A DNA stretch of 64,000 bases from Spirosoma sp. KCTC 42546 (GTDB lineage Bacteria; Bacteroidota; Bacteroidia; Cytophagales; Spirosomataceae), in contig NZ_CP041360.1 of NCBI RefSeq assembly GCF_006965485.1, positions 2,356,001-2,420,000 of the forward strand. Reading direction: 5' to 3'. How positions within the stretch are numbered: the stretch's first letter is position 1; the number at the start of each line of letters is the position of its first letter. Positions 8,013 through 16,691 of the stretch are shown one piece after another. The notes under the pieces are model-generated. The model was not told the DNA's origin, did no database searches, and saw nothing but the letters and a program-made list of their open reading frames with translations. Position numbers and translations under genes: made by a program.

Positions 8013-8312
8013 ATGCTGATAATCGATAATCCCGTTCGTGTTAGACCCGAAGCGCGTCAACAAATTCTGGACACATTACAAGCCAATAAAATTCCCGGTG
8101 AATATGGATTACGCGTCGGTGTTCGAGGGGGCGGTTGTGGGTCATCCTGGTTATTGGGGTTTGACCTCCCTGGTCCCACCGACGAAGTGTATAACGTTGA
8201 AGGGGTGCAGGTCATTATTGACCGGAAACATTTACTTTATGTGCTAGGGGCTGAAATTGGCTATGAAACGGGTGGTTATACTGTCGAAAAATCGCCCGCT
8301 GATAGCCATTAG
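8013..8312 (+). CDS. HesB/IscA-like protein lacking the C-terminal CxC
   Basis: 99 residues with the HesB/IscA fold pattern (VRVRPEARQQI, then LRVGVRGGGCGSSWLLGFD, then GVQVIIDRKHLLYVLGAEIGYE). A-type Fe-S carriers use three cysteines: one in the GG(G)C region, here C42, and a C-terminal CGCG pair. The pair is absent here; the chain ends GYTVEKSPADSH. It could therefore be a degenerate or regulatory relative rather than a standard cluster carrier. The start is the ATG at 8013, divergent from the membrane protein gene. Confidence 0.85.
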   Translation: MLIIDNPVRVRPEARQQILDTLQANKIPGEYGLRVGVRGGGCGSSWLLGFDLPGPTDEVYNVEGVQVIIDRKHLLYVLGAEIGYETGGYTVEKSPADSH

Positions 8313-8434
8313 GTAAGAGCCATTTGATAAACTTATCACTGCTATTTGTCAATGCCTGTCGACTGGAGCCTATTATCTGAAAACTTGGCATGATTTTAGG
8401 GAATGCTTTTGACTAAGACCATACTGCCCATTTA

Positions 8435-11400
8435 GTGAAGCGCATTGAAAAACATATTTTCCTGCTATTAGCAGCATTAGCCGCAGGCTTGTCGGTCTTG
8501 TGCTTTCTCTTGCTGGAACAGAACGCGCCAGGGGCTACTGATGAGCAATATGTGAGTGCTGTTCAGCAACGGGTAAAAGAAGAAATGCAGGTCAGTAATG
8601 CTGATTTAGACAGTGTAGCTGGCTTATTACAGCGGAACCCCAAGCCAACGTTCACCAATCTATTTAAGCTTCCAACTCAATATCCTTATTTTGTATTTCA
8701 AAATAAACAACTAGTCTATTGGTCCGACTACCGGTTTATTCCAGAATTTGCACAGTTAACTTCTGCAACGACAACACCTAAACTGATTGATTTTGAGCAG
8801 GGACGTTATTTAGTTAGCCATAAACGTGTGGCCGTAGGAGCGGAATTGCTGGATGTTTTTTCACTAGTCAACATCTATCGGTATTATCACAGTAATAATG
8901 CCTATTTACAGTCGGGCTATAATCCAAATTTGTTTGCGCTTGATCCTCAGTCTATTACTGATAAACGACAACGCGCCTACCAGGCAATTTACGATAATAC
9001 ATCCGCTTTTCTGTTCTCGGTGGAACCTCCCAAGGTAGATGCCTATCGGAACCATTCTACCCCAGTCAATACAGTTATTCTGGCTTCGCTAGCTATGATT
9101 TTTCTGGGGATGTACGTCATGCAATTGATGTTTCGTCTAAAGAAGCAACATCAGTATGAATTGGGGTTTATTGGGCTGGCCGTTTACTTATTGCTATTGA
9201 GGGCCGTGATGCTCTATTTGGGTGTACCGTTTTTATTCATCGAAACGGATCTGTTTAATCCCAAGTATTATGCCTCGTCTGTTCTGGTACCATCTCTGGG
9301 GGACTTACTGCTCAATGCATTAGTGATTGCGATACTGGCATTCTACTGGGTCAGGTATTATTACCGTTCGAAAACCTATATGTTTTTGCTGCACCGACCT
9401 CAGTGGCTCAAACTGGTGCTATCGGTAAGCTGTGTTGTGATCAGCTATATGGTATTTTCGCTCTGTTACATTGAGCTAAACAATATTTACGAAAAGTCTC
9501 AGTTTACACTCGACATCACGCTTAACATCCACTTTTCGTTTTTAAAAGTTGTGTGCCTGGTGGTTTTTATTACCATATCGTGCATCTATTTCCTGGTGAT
9601 CCATTTATTGGCTAGCCTTTTTTTGCGGTACAACCGGATTAATCATGTTGGCATTGGTCTCTTGCTTATTGTGGCAGGAACAGCGCTAGGTGGGGGAATT
9701 TGGCTTGTTCTGGGGGGGGCATTAGATCCTGTATTTCTCCTGAATGGCGTCTACTTCCTGCTCATTTACATTAGCCAATTGCCGAAAACCCTTTATACAT
9801 TTCGGTACAAAACCTCAATATACCTATTCCTGGCAGCATTCATTTGTGCTGTAATGACATCTTATGTAGTTTATAATCAGGAAATTAGGAAGCAGCTAAA
9901 TCATGAACAGGAGTTTGCCACACAACTCCTGGCCGAAAATGATGTATTTGGGGAATTCTTAATGAGTAAAGCGCAGGAGTCCATTCAAAAAGACGCTGAA
10001 ATTGGGCGTGCTTTACAAACAGATACCTTATTGGTGCGGGAGCGTATTCAGCAACGGGTAAAAAGCCTTCACTTAGATAAGTACTTTGATAAATATGATA
10101 TTGAAGTGTTTTCATTCCGGGCAAATGGGCGCCCACTCGACATAAGCCCGAATCCTATTTCATTTACAACCTTAACAAATCGGTACCGGAAGACCAACTA
10201 TAAAACAGAATATCCAGGCGTATATTTTATAAATGAAGTTGATAATCAATTTGTTAAGCAATACGTTTGCTTTGTAGCTATTCGCCAGCCTAGCACTGTG
10301 TCAACAGTAAGCCGGCCCTTGAGTACCTCCTCGTCTGATACATTGGGGTATGTTGTCCTGGATCTCCGGCTGCGTAATGAACGGCCCAAAAGTGTTTATC
10401 CTGAATTATTGGTTGATACTAAGTTTACGCAGAACCCGGACACGCAAGAATATAGTTATGCGTTCTTTTCCGGTCCGGCATTAGGCCGTTCATCATTTGG
10501 GACGGCACAACATCGGCTGCTCTATAGTGGCCCTGGCAGTTATAATTATGATCGGAAGCTGGAGCTATCCATGCTCGATAATCCGGCGCTGTTTTCGACT
10601 GGAGTTGCCAGTAATCAATTTCAGCACGTTGCCCAGCGCGGGCAGGATGGGCGGATTGTGGTGGTATCATCACCGGAATATCCGTTCAGAAACATCTTTT
10701 CCAATTTCTCCTTTCTGTATTTATTATTGGTTATGACGGTTATCCTGGTCATTTTAGGGTATGCCATCAATTACCGCTTCTCCAAGTTTAATATTAACTA
10801 CTCGACCCGGATTCAAATTCTGCTGAACCTGGCCTTTTTTCTGCCGTTGATATTTGTCATTCTTATCATCTTGGGGGTCATAAGTTCCAATTATGTTGAT
10901 AATCAGAAAAATACATACATCAGCAACACGCGGAATATTGCTACGAACTTCCTGGCGTATTTAGATGAGCACCTCGATACAAAAAAGCGTAGTAAAGCAT
11001 CCATGGAGGAGGAGTTGAGTAAAATTGCCCGCGACGCCGACATTGACATCAATCTGTTCGATACAAAAGGTCAGCTCTATACGTCCACGCGTCCACTCAT
11101 CTATGAAAGCGGGTATCTTTCCAAACGAATTAACCCGGAGGCCTACATTCATATAATTGAGGACAAAGAGAATCAGATTTTGCTCGATGAGTCACTGGGA
11201 AGTAAGCAGTATAGAACAGCCTATGCCGGAATTAAATCGTATGATGGTCGATTGCTAGGTGTATTGAGTATTCCGTATTTCTATGCGCAACCTGAACTCG
11301 ATCGGAAAATTATTGAGGTTATTGCTACCTCGCTCAGCATATTTACGGCGCTGTTTTTATTCTTCCTGATCCTGTCCTATTTCGCATCACACATGCTGAC

Positions 11401-12292
11401 GAAACCCCTTCGGTTACTGACGCAGAAAATCAGGAAAACCAATTTAGAACTTCCCAATGATCCCTTACCCTGGCAATCTGACGACGAAATTGGTCTGCTG
11501 ATTCGGGAATACAACCGAATGTTACTCAAACTGGAAGAGAGCAAGCTGGCACTGGCCCAAACCGAGAAGCAGTCGGCCTGGCGCGAAATGGCTAAACAAG
11601 TAGCTCACGAAATCAAGAACCCGCTTACACCCATGAAACTTACGTTGCAGCATTTGCAGCGGACGTTTCCAAATTCCAAAGATTCGTCGGCAGGAGCCAA
11701 TGATCCGGCCCGTCGGATCATTTTGAGAACGTTTGATTCGTTGCTGGACCAGATTGATAACCTGAGCGATATTGCAACCTCGTTCTCCGAATTTGCGAAA
11801 ATGCCTTTGCCCAAGAAGGAAGTTTTTGAAATGACGGGGGTGTTCAATAAAACAGCTGACTTGTATGCTGATGACAAGCGGATTATACTCCGGCGACAGG
11901 TAACGGATGGGCCAGTAATGGCGATGGGCGATCGGCAGCTAACGGGAAGCATGCTGACCAACCTGATTATCAATGCCATTCAGTCGGTTCCCCCCGATCG
12001 GAAGCCTGTTATTGATCTGAAGCTCTATACCAACAGCGATGCTGTTCAGATTGAAATTCACGACAATGGCGCTGGCATTCCGGAGGCCATTCAAAGCAAG
12101 GTTTTCCTGCCAAATTTTAGTACAAAACGGGGTGGGTCGGGTCTAGGGCTGGCTCTTGCTAAACGGGGGGTTGAGCATGCAGGAGGTACTATCTGGTTCG
12201 AAACCGTTGAAGGCGTTGGTACTTCATTCTTTGTATCACTCCCACTAGCGGGCGTTCCTGGACCATTAGTTGGCGAATCGGTTAATTATTGA
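8435..12292 (+). CDS. Large multi-pass membrane sensor histidine kinase (NtrY-like)
   Basis: 1285 residues from a GTG start. A signal-anchor helix (about 8-28) leads into a periplasmic domain to about 210. A block of several membrane helices (about 213-480) follows, then a second extracytoplasmic region to about 755, helices near 760 and 797, a third extracytoplasmic region, a helix near 962-985, and HAMP. The kinase core follows: H-box HEIKNPL with H1058, N-box NLIINAIQ near 1176, DNGAGIPE near 1210 and GGSGLGLALAKR near 1234. The HEIKNPLTPMKL box and the layout resemble NtrY-type kinases. No response regulator gene is adjacent. It is much longer than usual. Confidence 0.92.
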   Translation: MKRIEKHIFLLLAALAAGLSVLCFLLLEQNAPGATDEQYVSAVQQRVKEEMQVSNADLDSVAGLLQRNPKPTFTNLFKLPTQYPYFVFQNKQLVYWSDYRFIPEFAQLTSATTTPKLIDFEQGRYLVSHKRVAVGAELLDVFSLVNIYRYYHSNNAYLQSGYNPNLFALDPQSITDKRQRAYQAIYDNTSAFLFSVEPPKVDAYRNHSTPVNTVILASLAMIFLGMYVMQLMFRLKKQHQYELGFIGLAVYLLLLRAVMLYLGVPFLFIETDLFNPKYYASSVLVPSLGDLLLNALVIAILAFYWVRYYYRSKTYMFLLHRPQWLKLVLSVSCVVISYMVFSLCYIELNNIYEKSQFTLDITLNIHFSFLKVVCLVVFITISCIYFLVIHLLASLFLRYNRINHVGIGLLLIVAGTALGGGIWLVLGGALDPVFLLNGVYFLLIYISQLPKTLYTFRYKTSIYLFLAAFICAVMTSYVVYNQEIRKQLNHEQEFATQLLAENDVFGEFLMSKAQESIQKDAEIGRALQTDTLLVRERIQQRVKSLHLDKYFDKYDIEVFSFRANGRPLDISPNPISFTTLTNRYRKTNYKTEYPGVYFINEVDNQFVKQYVCFVAIRQPSTVSTVSRPLSTSSSDTLGYVVLDLRLRNERPKSVYPELLVDTKFTQNPDTQEYSYAFFSGPALGRSSFGTAQHRLLYSGPGSYNYDRKLELSMLDNPALFSTGVASNQFQHVAQRGQDGRIVVVSSPEYPFRNIFSNFSFLYLLLVMTVILVILGYAINYRFSKFNINYSTRIQILLNLAFFLPLIFVILIILGVISSNYVDNQKNTYISNTRNIATNFLAYLDEHLDTKKRSKASMEEELSKIARDADIDINLFDTKGQLYTSTRPLIYESGYLSKRINPEAYIHIIEDKENQILLDESLGSKQYRTAYAGIKSYDGRLLGVLSIPYFYAQPELDRKIIEVIATSLSIFTALFLFFLILSYFASHMLTKPLRLLTQKIRKTNLELPNDPLPWQSDDEIGLLIREYNRMLLKLEESKLALAQTEKQSAWREMAKQVAHEIKNPLTPMKLTLQHLQRTFPNSKDSSAGANDPARRIILRTFDSLLDQIDNLSDIATSFSEFAKMPLPKKEVFEMTGVFNKTADLYADDKRIILRRQVTDGPVMAMGDRQLTGSMLTNLIINAIQSVPPDRKPVIDLKLYTNSDAVQIEIHDNGAGIPEAIQSKVFLPNFSTKRGGSGLGLALAKRGVEHAGGTIWFETVEGVGTSFFVSLPLAGVPGPLVGESVNY

Positions 12293-12349
12293 AGTCAGTA
12301 AGTGGCTAATCAGCGAAAGCAGCAATTCAGCCTCTGCAACTTACTGACT
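12293..12349. repeat. Intergenic palindrome IPE-6
   Basis: AGTCAGTAAGT (12293-12303) pairs exactly with ACTTACTGACT (12339-12349), directly after the stop codon of the kinase gene. It shares AGTCAGTAAGTGGCT with IPE-10 and IPE-14. The neighbours are convergent. Confidence 0.75.
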
Positions 12350-12366
12350 CTACTTCAGGTATCAAC

Positions 12367-12960
12367 TTATTCAATGGTAACGTGCTTCCAGTTTTCGCCC
12401 GATCGGATACGATTCAGTTGCGTATGCGTAATGCCAAACTGCTTTGCAATCATTTTTAGCCGGTTTTTATCATTAAGCAACAGCTTTTTAATGATTTTGA
12501 CTTTGCTTTCAGTAAGCTTGTAATTGCGGGTTTGACGAGGTAGTTGGCGGTTTTTCAGGCTGGGGTTATTCCGATTGTGCTCAATCATTTCGTCTTTCGT
12601 TACCCAGCGCAGATTTGGATAGTAATTATTCTGCTTATCGTGATCGAGGTGAATAACGAAGGTCTGCTCAGGCTGATCGCGTTTAACGAAGTGTTCGGCT
12701 ACTAATTTGTGGACGTACCGATTAAACGTTTTCCCTCCTGAACGAATGTTAAGGGACCGATAGCCCTGAATGACAGACCCTTTAATTGGTTTTCCGGCGG
12801 CATTGCCAGCTACACTACCAGCAGGCGTAGTAGGAGCAGATTGAAAACTGCGTAGCCTTCCATAATTTGAGACCTCATAGCGGGGAGGATTCTCAATTCC
12901 TTCAAACACAATTGGTGTCCACTTTTCATTCCAGAAGCTTTGGTTCCCTTTGGCATCCAT
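12367..12960 (-). CDS. NUMOD4/HNH homing-endonuclease-like protein
   Basis: 197 residues. A NUMOD4 DNA-binding motif lies near residues 12-40 (WTPIVFEGIENPPRYEVSNY, then GRLRS). An HNH_3-type nuclease site follows near 100-125 (VIHLDHDKQNNYYPNLRWVT), and a helix-turn-helix lies in the C-terminal 50 residues (KLTESKVKIIKKLL, then AKQFGITHTQLNRI). The three modules match free-standing HNH homing endonucleases of phages and bacteria. No intron, intein or phage genes adjoin it. It stands between the kinase gene and the CoA-binding gene, so it may be a selfish insertion or a domesticated nuclease. Confidence 0.88.
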   Translation of the reverse strand: MDAKGNQSFWNEKWTPIVFEGIENPPRYEVSNYGRLRSFQSAPTTPAGSVAGNAAGKPIKGSVIQGYRSLNIRSGGKTFNRYVHKLVAEHFVKRDQPEQTFVIHLDHDKQNNYYPNLRWVTKDEMIEHNRNNPSLKNRQLPRQTRNYKLTESKVKIIKKLLLNDKNRLKMIAKQFGITHTQLNRIRSGENWKHVTIE

Positions 12961-13275
12961 GACCGAAGTAATTTTTAATGTTTTTGTTTAGCTGTGAAGT
13001 ACAATTGAACAGGCCAAACTCAGTTAATGAGTGCTTAACAACCGTATGGCAAAATAGTTGTCAGTTTATTGATATATTGATTGTACTGCCCAGGTGAACC
13101 AGTAAAGTAGAATATTACCAGCATAAGCTATTGATACTGACCGGATTTTGCGCAGAAGTAACGTTAATCTTTGATAAATTTTTATCCAGAATACGTTACA
13201 TCCCGAAACCGCTTGTATAGTAGATTGGTTAAGAATGTATGGGACTGTACGCCTAATGTGCATGCCTATGAGACA
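12961..13275. other. Intergenic stretch, 315 bases, no gene seen
   Basis: Divergent region between the HNH gene and the CoA-binding gene. The in-frame ATG at 13171 would add 35 residues to the CoA-binding protein, but these are unlike that family and the family start is at 13276. The region is AT-rich and probably holds both promoters; no confident TAnnTTTG box was found. Confidence 0.5.
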
Positions 13276-13647
13276 ATGGAAGCACACACAAAGAAAACCT
13301 TGGTTGTTGGAGCCACCGAAAAGGCGGGTCGCTATGCAAATTTGGCCGCCTATAGTTTGCTTCGTCACGGCCACGAAATTGAACTGGTTGGCTTACGGGA
13401 AGGCCAGATTGAGGGAAATCCGATTCGAACAGGGCAGCCAGTGCTCGAAGATATCGATACCGTCACGATGTATGTTGGGCCACAAAACCAACCCAACTTA
13501 TACGACTATATCAAAAGCCTGAAGCCCCGCCGGGTAATTTTCAATCCAGGTGCCGAAAATCCAGAATTTGAGAAACAGCTTCAGGCTGAAGGTATCCAAC
13601 CCATTGAAGCCTGTACACTCGTCATGCTGTCGGTAGGAACGTATTAG
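13276..13647 (+). CDS. CoA-binding domain protein (YccU-like)
   Basis: 123 residues from the ATG at 13276. It is a single CoA_binding_2 Rossmann domain: KTLVVGATEKAGRYANLAAY, then GHEIELVGLREGQIEG, DIDTVTMYVGPQNQPNLYDY and RRVIFNPGAENPEFE. Such small stand-alone domains resemble the nucleotide-binding half of succinyl-CoA synthetase but have no catalytic module; their role is unknown. The E-N-P-E near the end of the domain is conserved in the family. The stop codon at 13647 directly abuts a long palindrome shared with the convergent fabH. Confidence 0.88.
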   Translation: MEAHTKKTLVVGATEKAGRYANLAAYSLLRHGHEIELVGLREGQIEGNPIRTGQPVLEDIDTVTMYVGPQNQPNLYDYIKSLKPRRVIFNPGAENPEFEKQLQAEGIQPIEACTLVMLSVGTY

Positions 13648-13749
13648 TTAAATGGTGGAGTAGTTGTATTGGTGAAGTATGTGTGGTTGTGATTTTACTT
13701 TTAGCACTTACTCCACATACTTCACCAATACAACTACTTTACCATTTAA
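13648..13749. repeat. Intergenic palindrome IPE-7 (CoA-binding / fabH)
   Basis: 36-bp arms (13648-13683 and 13714-13749) with two mismatches. The 5' arm has no C at all. The left arm begins right after one stop codon and the right arm contains the stop and last codons of the convergent fabH. Confidence 0.95.
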
Positions 13750-14746
13750 TTAATGCAGATGCCCAGGTAAAACCGCTTCCGAAGGCCGCCAGGCAAACTA
13801 AATCACCGGGATTAATGCGCCCCTGTTCAAAGGCTTCGGTCAGGGCAATAGGAATAGAGGCCGCTGTAGTATTACCGTACTGATGAATATTATTAAATAC
13901 TTTCTCTTCCGGTAAATTCATCTGCTGACGAACATAGTCCGAAATGCGGATATTTGCCTGATGCGGGACTAATAGGGCAAGATCGTCGGATTTATAGCCG
14001 TTTGCCTCAAGACTCTCGTTTATTACCTCCATGAACCGCACTACAGCGTGTTTAAAAACGGTATTACCATTCATCGTCACGTTATAGTTGCCATCGGTTA
14101 GCGTACTTTCGGTGAGCCAACGCCCTTCCCGACTGCTGCCCGGATCGCGCACATATAGTTCTTCGGCATAGCGCCCATCAGCGTGAAGGTGGGTAGATAA
14201 AACCCGGTGCTCAGGGTCTGTCGTGGCCTGTACAACGGCCGCTCCGGCACCATCACCGAAAATGACAGCAACTCCCCGGCCCGCATTACTTTTATCTAAA
14301 AATGTTGACTGGATTTCCGAGCCGACCACCAGAATGGTTTTATACATTCCCGTTTTAATGAACTGGTCGGCTATTGATAGCGCATATACAAAGCCCGAAC
14401 ACTGGTTCCGAATGTCGATTACTCCAATGCCTTCTAGCCCTAATTCGCGCTGCATCAGAAAGGCCGACCCAGGGAAATAGTAATCCGGTGTTATAGTTGC
14501 ATAAACAATCAGGTCAACGTCTTTGGCCACCAGATTCGCCCGATCGAGCGCCATACGGGAGGCCGCCGTTGCCATACTGGCATTCGTATCTTTTCCGTGG
14601 GTAAAGTACCGACGTTGTTTAATACCCGTCCGTTCCTGTATCCAGGCATCGGAGGTGTCCATATACTGGGTGAGGTCATCGTTCGTAACAATGGTATCTG
14701 GAACGTAGAAACCTAACCCTTTAATACTTGAATAAATTGTATTCAT
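13739..14746 (-). CDS. fabH: 3-oxoacyl-ACP synthase III (KAS III)
   Basis: 335 residues, normal length. FabH condenses acetyl-CoA (or a branched acyl-CoA) with malonyl-ACP to start fatty acid synthesis. The early motif DTSDAWIQERTGI and the catalytic triad are visible: C116 in RNQCSGFVYAL, His in LVPHQANIRI and Asn in YGNTTAASIP. The glycine-rich C-terminus AAFGSGFTWAS completes the thiolase fold. It starts at the ATG at 14746; purS lies upstream on the same strand after its own terminator. In Cytophagales, which make iso-branched fatty acids, branched primers are likely (family knowledge). Confidence 0.95.
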   Translation of the reverse strand: MNTIYSSIKGLGFYVPDTIVTNDDLTQYMDTSDAWIQERTGIKQRRYFTHGKDTNASMATAASRMALDRANLVAKDVDLIVYATITPDYYFPGSAFLMQRELGLEGIGVIDIRNQCSGFVYALSIADQFIKTGMYKTILVVGSEIQSTFLDKSNAGRGVAVIFGDGAGAAVVQATTDPEHRVLSTHLHADGRYAEELYVRDPGSSREGRWLTESTLTDGNYNVTMNGNTVFKHAVVRFMEVINESLEANGYKSDDLALLVPHQANIRISDYVRQQMNLPEEKVFNNIHQYGNTTAASIPIALTEAFEQGRINPGDLVCLAAFGSGFTWASALIKW

Positions 14747-14833
14747 TCGCAGTTAGCAAAATAGTGGGCAAAAATAGTACTTTTTATGGTGTAAATTCTC
14801 TCGAATAAACCATGGGTACTACTTATGCCGGAA

Positions 14834-14853
14834 AAAGACAACGGTTGTCTTTA
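14834..14853 (-). terminator. Intrinsic terminator after purS
   Basis: Read on the minus strand, the purS stop runs into AAAGACAACCGTTGTCTTT followed by TTTCC: a short hairpin with a small T-run between purS and fabH. Confidence 0.6.
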
Positions 14854-15102
14854 GGCTGTGTGCAAATCGAATGAGTACTCTTCCATAATCAAATTCGCAA
14901 GCAATTGACGGCAGGCTGCATCGACGGTTGTCCGGGCCTGATCTTCGGTTTCCGCATCCACTTCGAGCCGGATATGCTTTCCAATACGAACATTGTCGAT
15001 GGTGTCCATCTGAAGATTATGAAGTCCCAGTTTAACGGCTTTGCCCTGTGGATCCAGAATTTCCGAACGGGTCATAATGTTAATTTCAGCGATGTATTTC
15101 AT
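14851..15102 (-). CDS. purS: Phosphoribosylformylglycinamidine synthase subunit PurS
   Basis: 83 residues from the ATG at 15102, the normal PurS size. PurS bridges PurL and PurQ in the three-part FGAM synthase of purine synthesis. The sequence MKYIAEINIMTRSEILDPQG, then VRIGKHIRLEVDAE, matches the family (ILDPQG and GK are typical). The frame extends to 15258 without a stop, but that 52-residue extension lies in a palindrome and the end of pssA, so it is rejected. PurL and PurQ genes are not in the window. Confidence 0.92.
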   Translation of the reverse strand: MKYIAEINIMTRSEILDPQGKAVKLGLHNLQMDTIDNVRIGKHIRLEVDAETEDQARTTVDAACRQLLANLIMEEYSFDLHTA

Positions 15103-15131
15103 TGTAAAGAGTGAACCGGAACGCCGGAGCG

Positions 15132-15206
15132 GAGTGAAAGAGTGGAAGAGCGAATTGGGGAGTGTATAGATTTCACTTTTTCGCTTCTTAGCTCTTTCGC
15201 TCTTTG
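15132..15206. repeat. Imperfect palindrome IPE-8 (pssA / purS)
   Basis: GA-rich left arm (GAGTGAAAGAGTGGAAGAGC) and complementary right arm near 15182-15206, pairing at roughly three quarters of positions. The right arm overlaps the last codons and stop of pssA. Confidence 0.6.
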
Positions 15207-15874
15207 GTAAAAAGTGAAAGAATAATGTAAAGTAGAATAATAAGCGGGATGGCTGCAAACTGCAAAAATAACAGGAGTAGTATAGATGCGATCAGAAAAC
15301 TGTATTTAATCTGATTATCAGCCCAGCCAAACGACTTGAATTTGAGCGCAAAGAGAGGTATTTCTGTCACCATCATAAACGAGAAGGCAATCATCATACC
15401 CAGGCCAATATCGTTTTTCCAGATGGCATCGAACTGAGGCTGATAGCGTTCCATAAGCGGAAACGCAGCAATCAGCATTGTATTAGCGGGCACGGGTAAG
15501 CCAAGAAAAGATTCTGACTGGCGGGTATCGATGTTAAAATTCGCCAGGCGTAAAGCAGCCAGAATAGCAATCAGAAAAGCACCGTACGAAATTGAGCCGA
15601 GTCCCTGAAACCACCCAAGCTGAAAGACGATTGCAGCCGGTAAAACACCAAAGGTTACGACATCGGCCAATGAATCCAGTTCTTTCCCAAATGGGCCCGA
15701 TACTTTCACTAACCGGGCTACGAAACCATCCCCAAAATCGAGAACAGCTGCAAGCATTATCAACCAGGAAGCTGTTTCCAGATGCCCACGTAAGGTCATG
15801 ACCAATCCGATACAACCACACAGCAAATTGCCACAGGTCATAGCGTTAGGTAAGTGTTTGAAGAGAGATTTCAA
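15188..15874 (-). CDS. pssA: CDP-diacylglycerol-serine O-phosphatidyltransferase
   Basis: 228 residues with several membrane helices. It makes phosphatidylserine, the precursor of phosphatidylethanolamine. The CDP-alcohol phosphotransferase motif is complete: D49-G50-x2-A53-R54-x8-G63-x3-D67-x3-D71. The start is a TTG at 15874, immediately preceded in frame by a stop, so no upstream start is possible. That start codon lies inside the left arm of palindrome IPE-9, and the C-terminal codons lie in the arm of IPE-8, so both ends of the gene border palindromes. Confidence 0.93.
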   Translation of the reverse strand: MKSLFKHLPNAMTCGNLLCGCIGLVMTLRGHLETASWLIMLAAVLDFGDGFVARLVKVSGPFGKELDSLADVVTFGVLPAAIVFQLGWFQGLGSISYGAFLIAILAALRLANFNIDTRQSESFLGLPVPANTMLIAAFPLMERYQPQFDAIWKNDIGLGMMIAFSFMMVTEIPLFALKFKSFGWADNQIKYSFLIASILLLLFLQFAAIPLIILLYIILSLFTKERKS

Positions 15875-15951
15875 TTATAAATGATGAATTAATTATGAAT
15901 TATAACTGATGAATTGCTTAGTAGAGATTTACAATTCATCATTTATAATTG
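15872..15951. repeat. Intergenic palindrome IPE-9 (hydrolase / pssA)
   Basis: A perfect 19-bp stem, 15872-15890 with 15933-15951. The left arm contains the pssA TTG start codon; the right arm contains the stop and last codons of the upstream hydrolase. The interior repeats ATGATGAATT and ATTATGAATT units. Confidence 0.9.
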
Positions 15952-16584
15952 TTTAACAAACGGATTTGTTCGCTTTTCGTGGCCAATGGTGGTTGGTTCC
16001 ATATGACCGGCATATACTACATAGTCGTCAGGCAGTGTAAAAAACTGGGTTCGAATACTGTTTATGAGGTCGGCATGGTTACAATACGGAAAGTCCGTTC
16101 GGCCAACACTTCCCCTAAATAACACATCACCTCCAATCACGTACCGTTCTGCATGGTTTACAAAGGCTACATGCCCCGGCGCATGTCCTGGTACAAAGAT
16201 GACATCTAAAACGGTATTGCCGAATCGAAACTGGTCACCTTCCTTGAGAAAGGCATCGATTTCGGAAGGTTCGTAGCCACGTAGGCCAAAGAGGGCGCAA
16301 CGCGTTGGGACATCGTTATAGATGACCATATCCAGCTCGTTGAGGTAGGCTTTAACCCCGAATTTGCGCTTTATATAAGCAACACCAAAGACGTGATCGA
16401 GATGAGAGTGTGTGAGGAGTAGGTACTTAAGATTGAGTTTATGATCCGTTATGAATCGTGCCAGCGCTTCTTTTTCAACCTGTTCGTAGCAGCCGGGGTC
16501 AATGACAACAGCCTCGCCAGTCGCATCGTCGGAAATGACGTATGTATTTTCGTGAAACGGAGAAAACTCGAAAGCTTGAATCAT
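15943..16584 (-). CDS. Metallo-beta-lactamase-fold hydrolase (glyoxalase II-like, YcbL type)
   Basis: 213 residues. The metal motif H59-x-H61-x-D63-H64 (THSHLDH) is intact, and later ligands appear in PGHAPGHVAFV, GGDVLF and YAGHMEP. The compact length and GDVLFRGSVGRTDFP match the YcbL/glyoxalase II-like branch, which hydrolyses thioesters such as S-lactoylglutathione or related compounds; the substrate here is unknown. It lies in a run of minus-strand genes from selD to fabH, separated from its upstream neighbour by the long palindrome IPE-10. Confidence 0.9.
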   Translation of the reverse strand: MIQAFEFSPFHENTYVISDDATGEAVVIDPGCYEQVEKEALARFITDHKLNLKYLLLTHSHLDHVFGVAYIKRKFGVKAYLNELDMVIYNDVPTRCALFGLRGYEPSEIDAFLKEGDQFRFGNTVLDVIFVPGHAPGHVAFVNHAERYVIGGDVLFRGSVGRTDFPYCNHADLINSIRTQFFTLPDDYVVYAGHMEPTTIGHEKRTNPFVKQL

Positions 16585-16588
16585 GAAC

Positions 16589-16686
16589 TAGTTGGTAAGT
16601 TTGGTAAGTCGATAAGTCAGTAAGTGGCTGACGCCTAAGTAATCTATATGCGTCAGCCACTTACTGACTTATCGACTTACCAACTA
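16589..16686. repeat. Intergenic palindrome IPE-10
   Basis: A perfect 34-bp stem (16601-16634 with 16650-16683) and a 15-base loop. The arm ends in GTAAGTGGCTGACGC next to the loop. Outside the left arm the unit TTGGTAAGT is duplicated (16592-16600 copies 16601-16609), so the outermost bases pair only after skipping one copy. Confidence 0.97.
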
Positions 16687-16691
16687 ATTTC

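Noticed and set aside
13171..13275. 35-residue N-terminal extension of the CoA-binding protein
   Set aside because: Unlike the family; the conserved start KTLVVGA follows the ATG at 13276.
15103..15258. 52-residue N-terminal extension of purS
   Set aside because: It runs through palindrome IPE-8 and the end of pssA; the PurS family start is at 15102.
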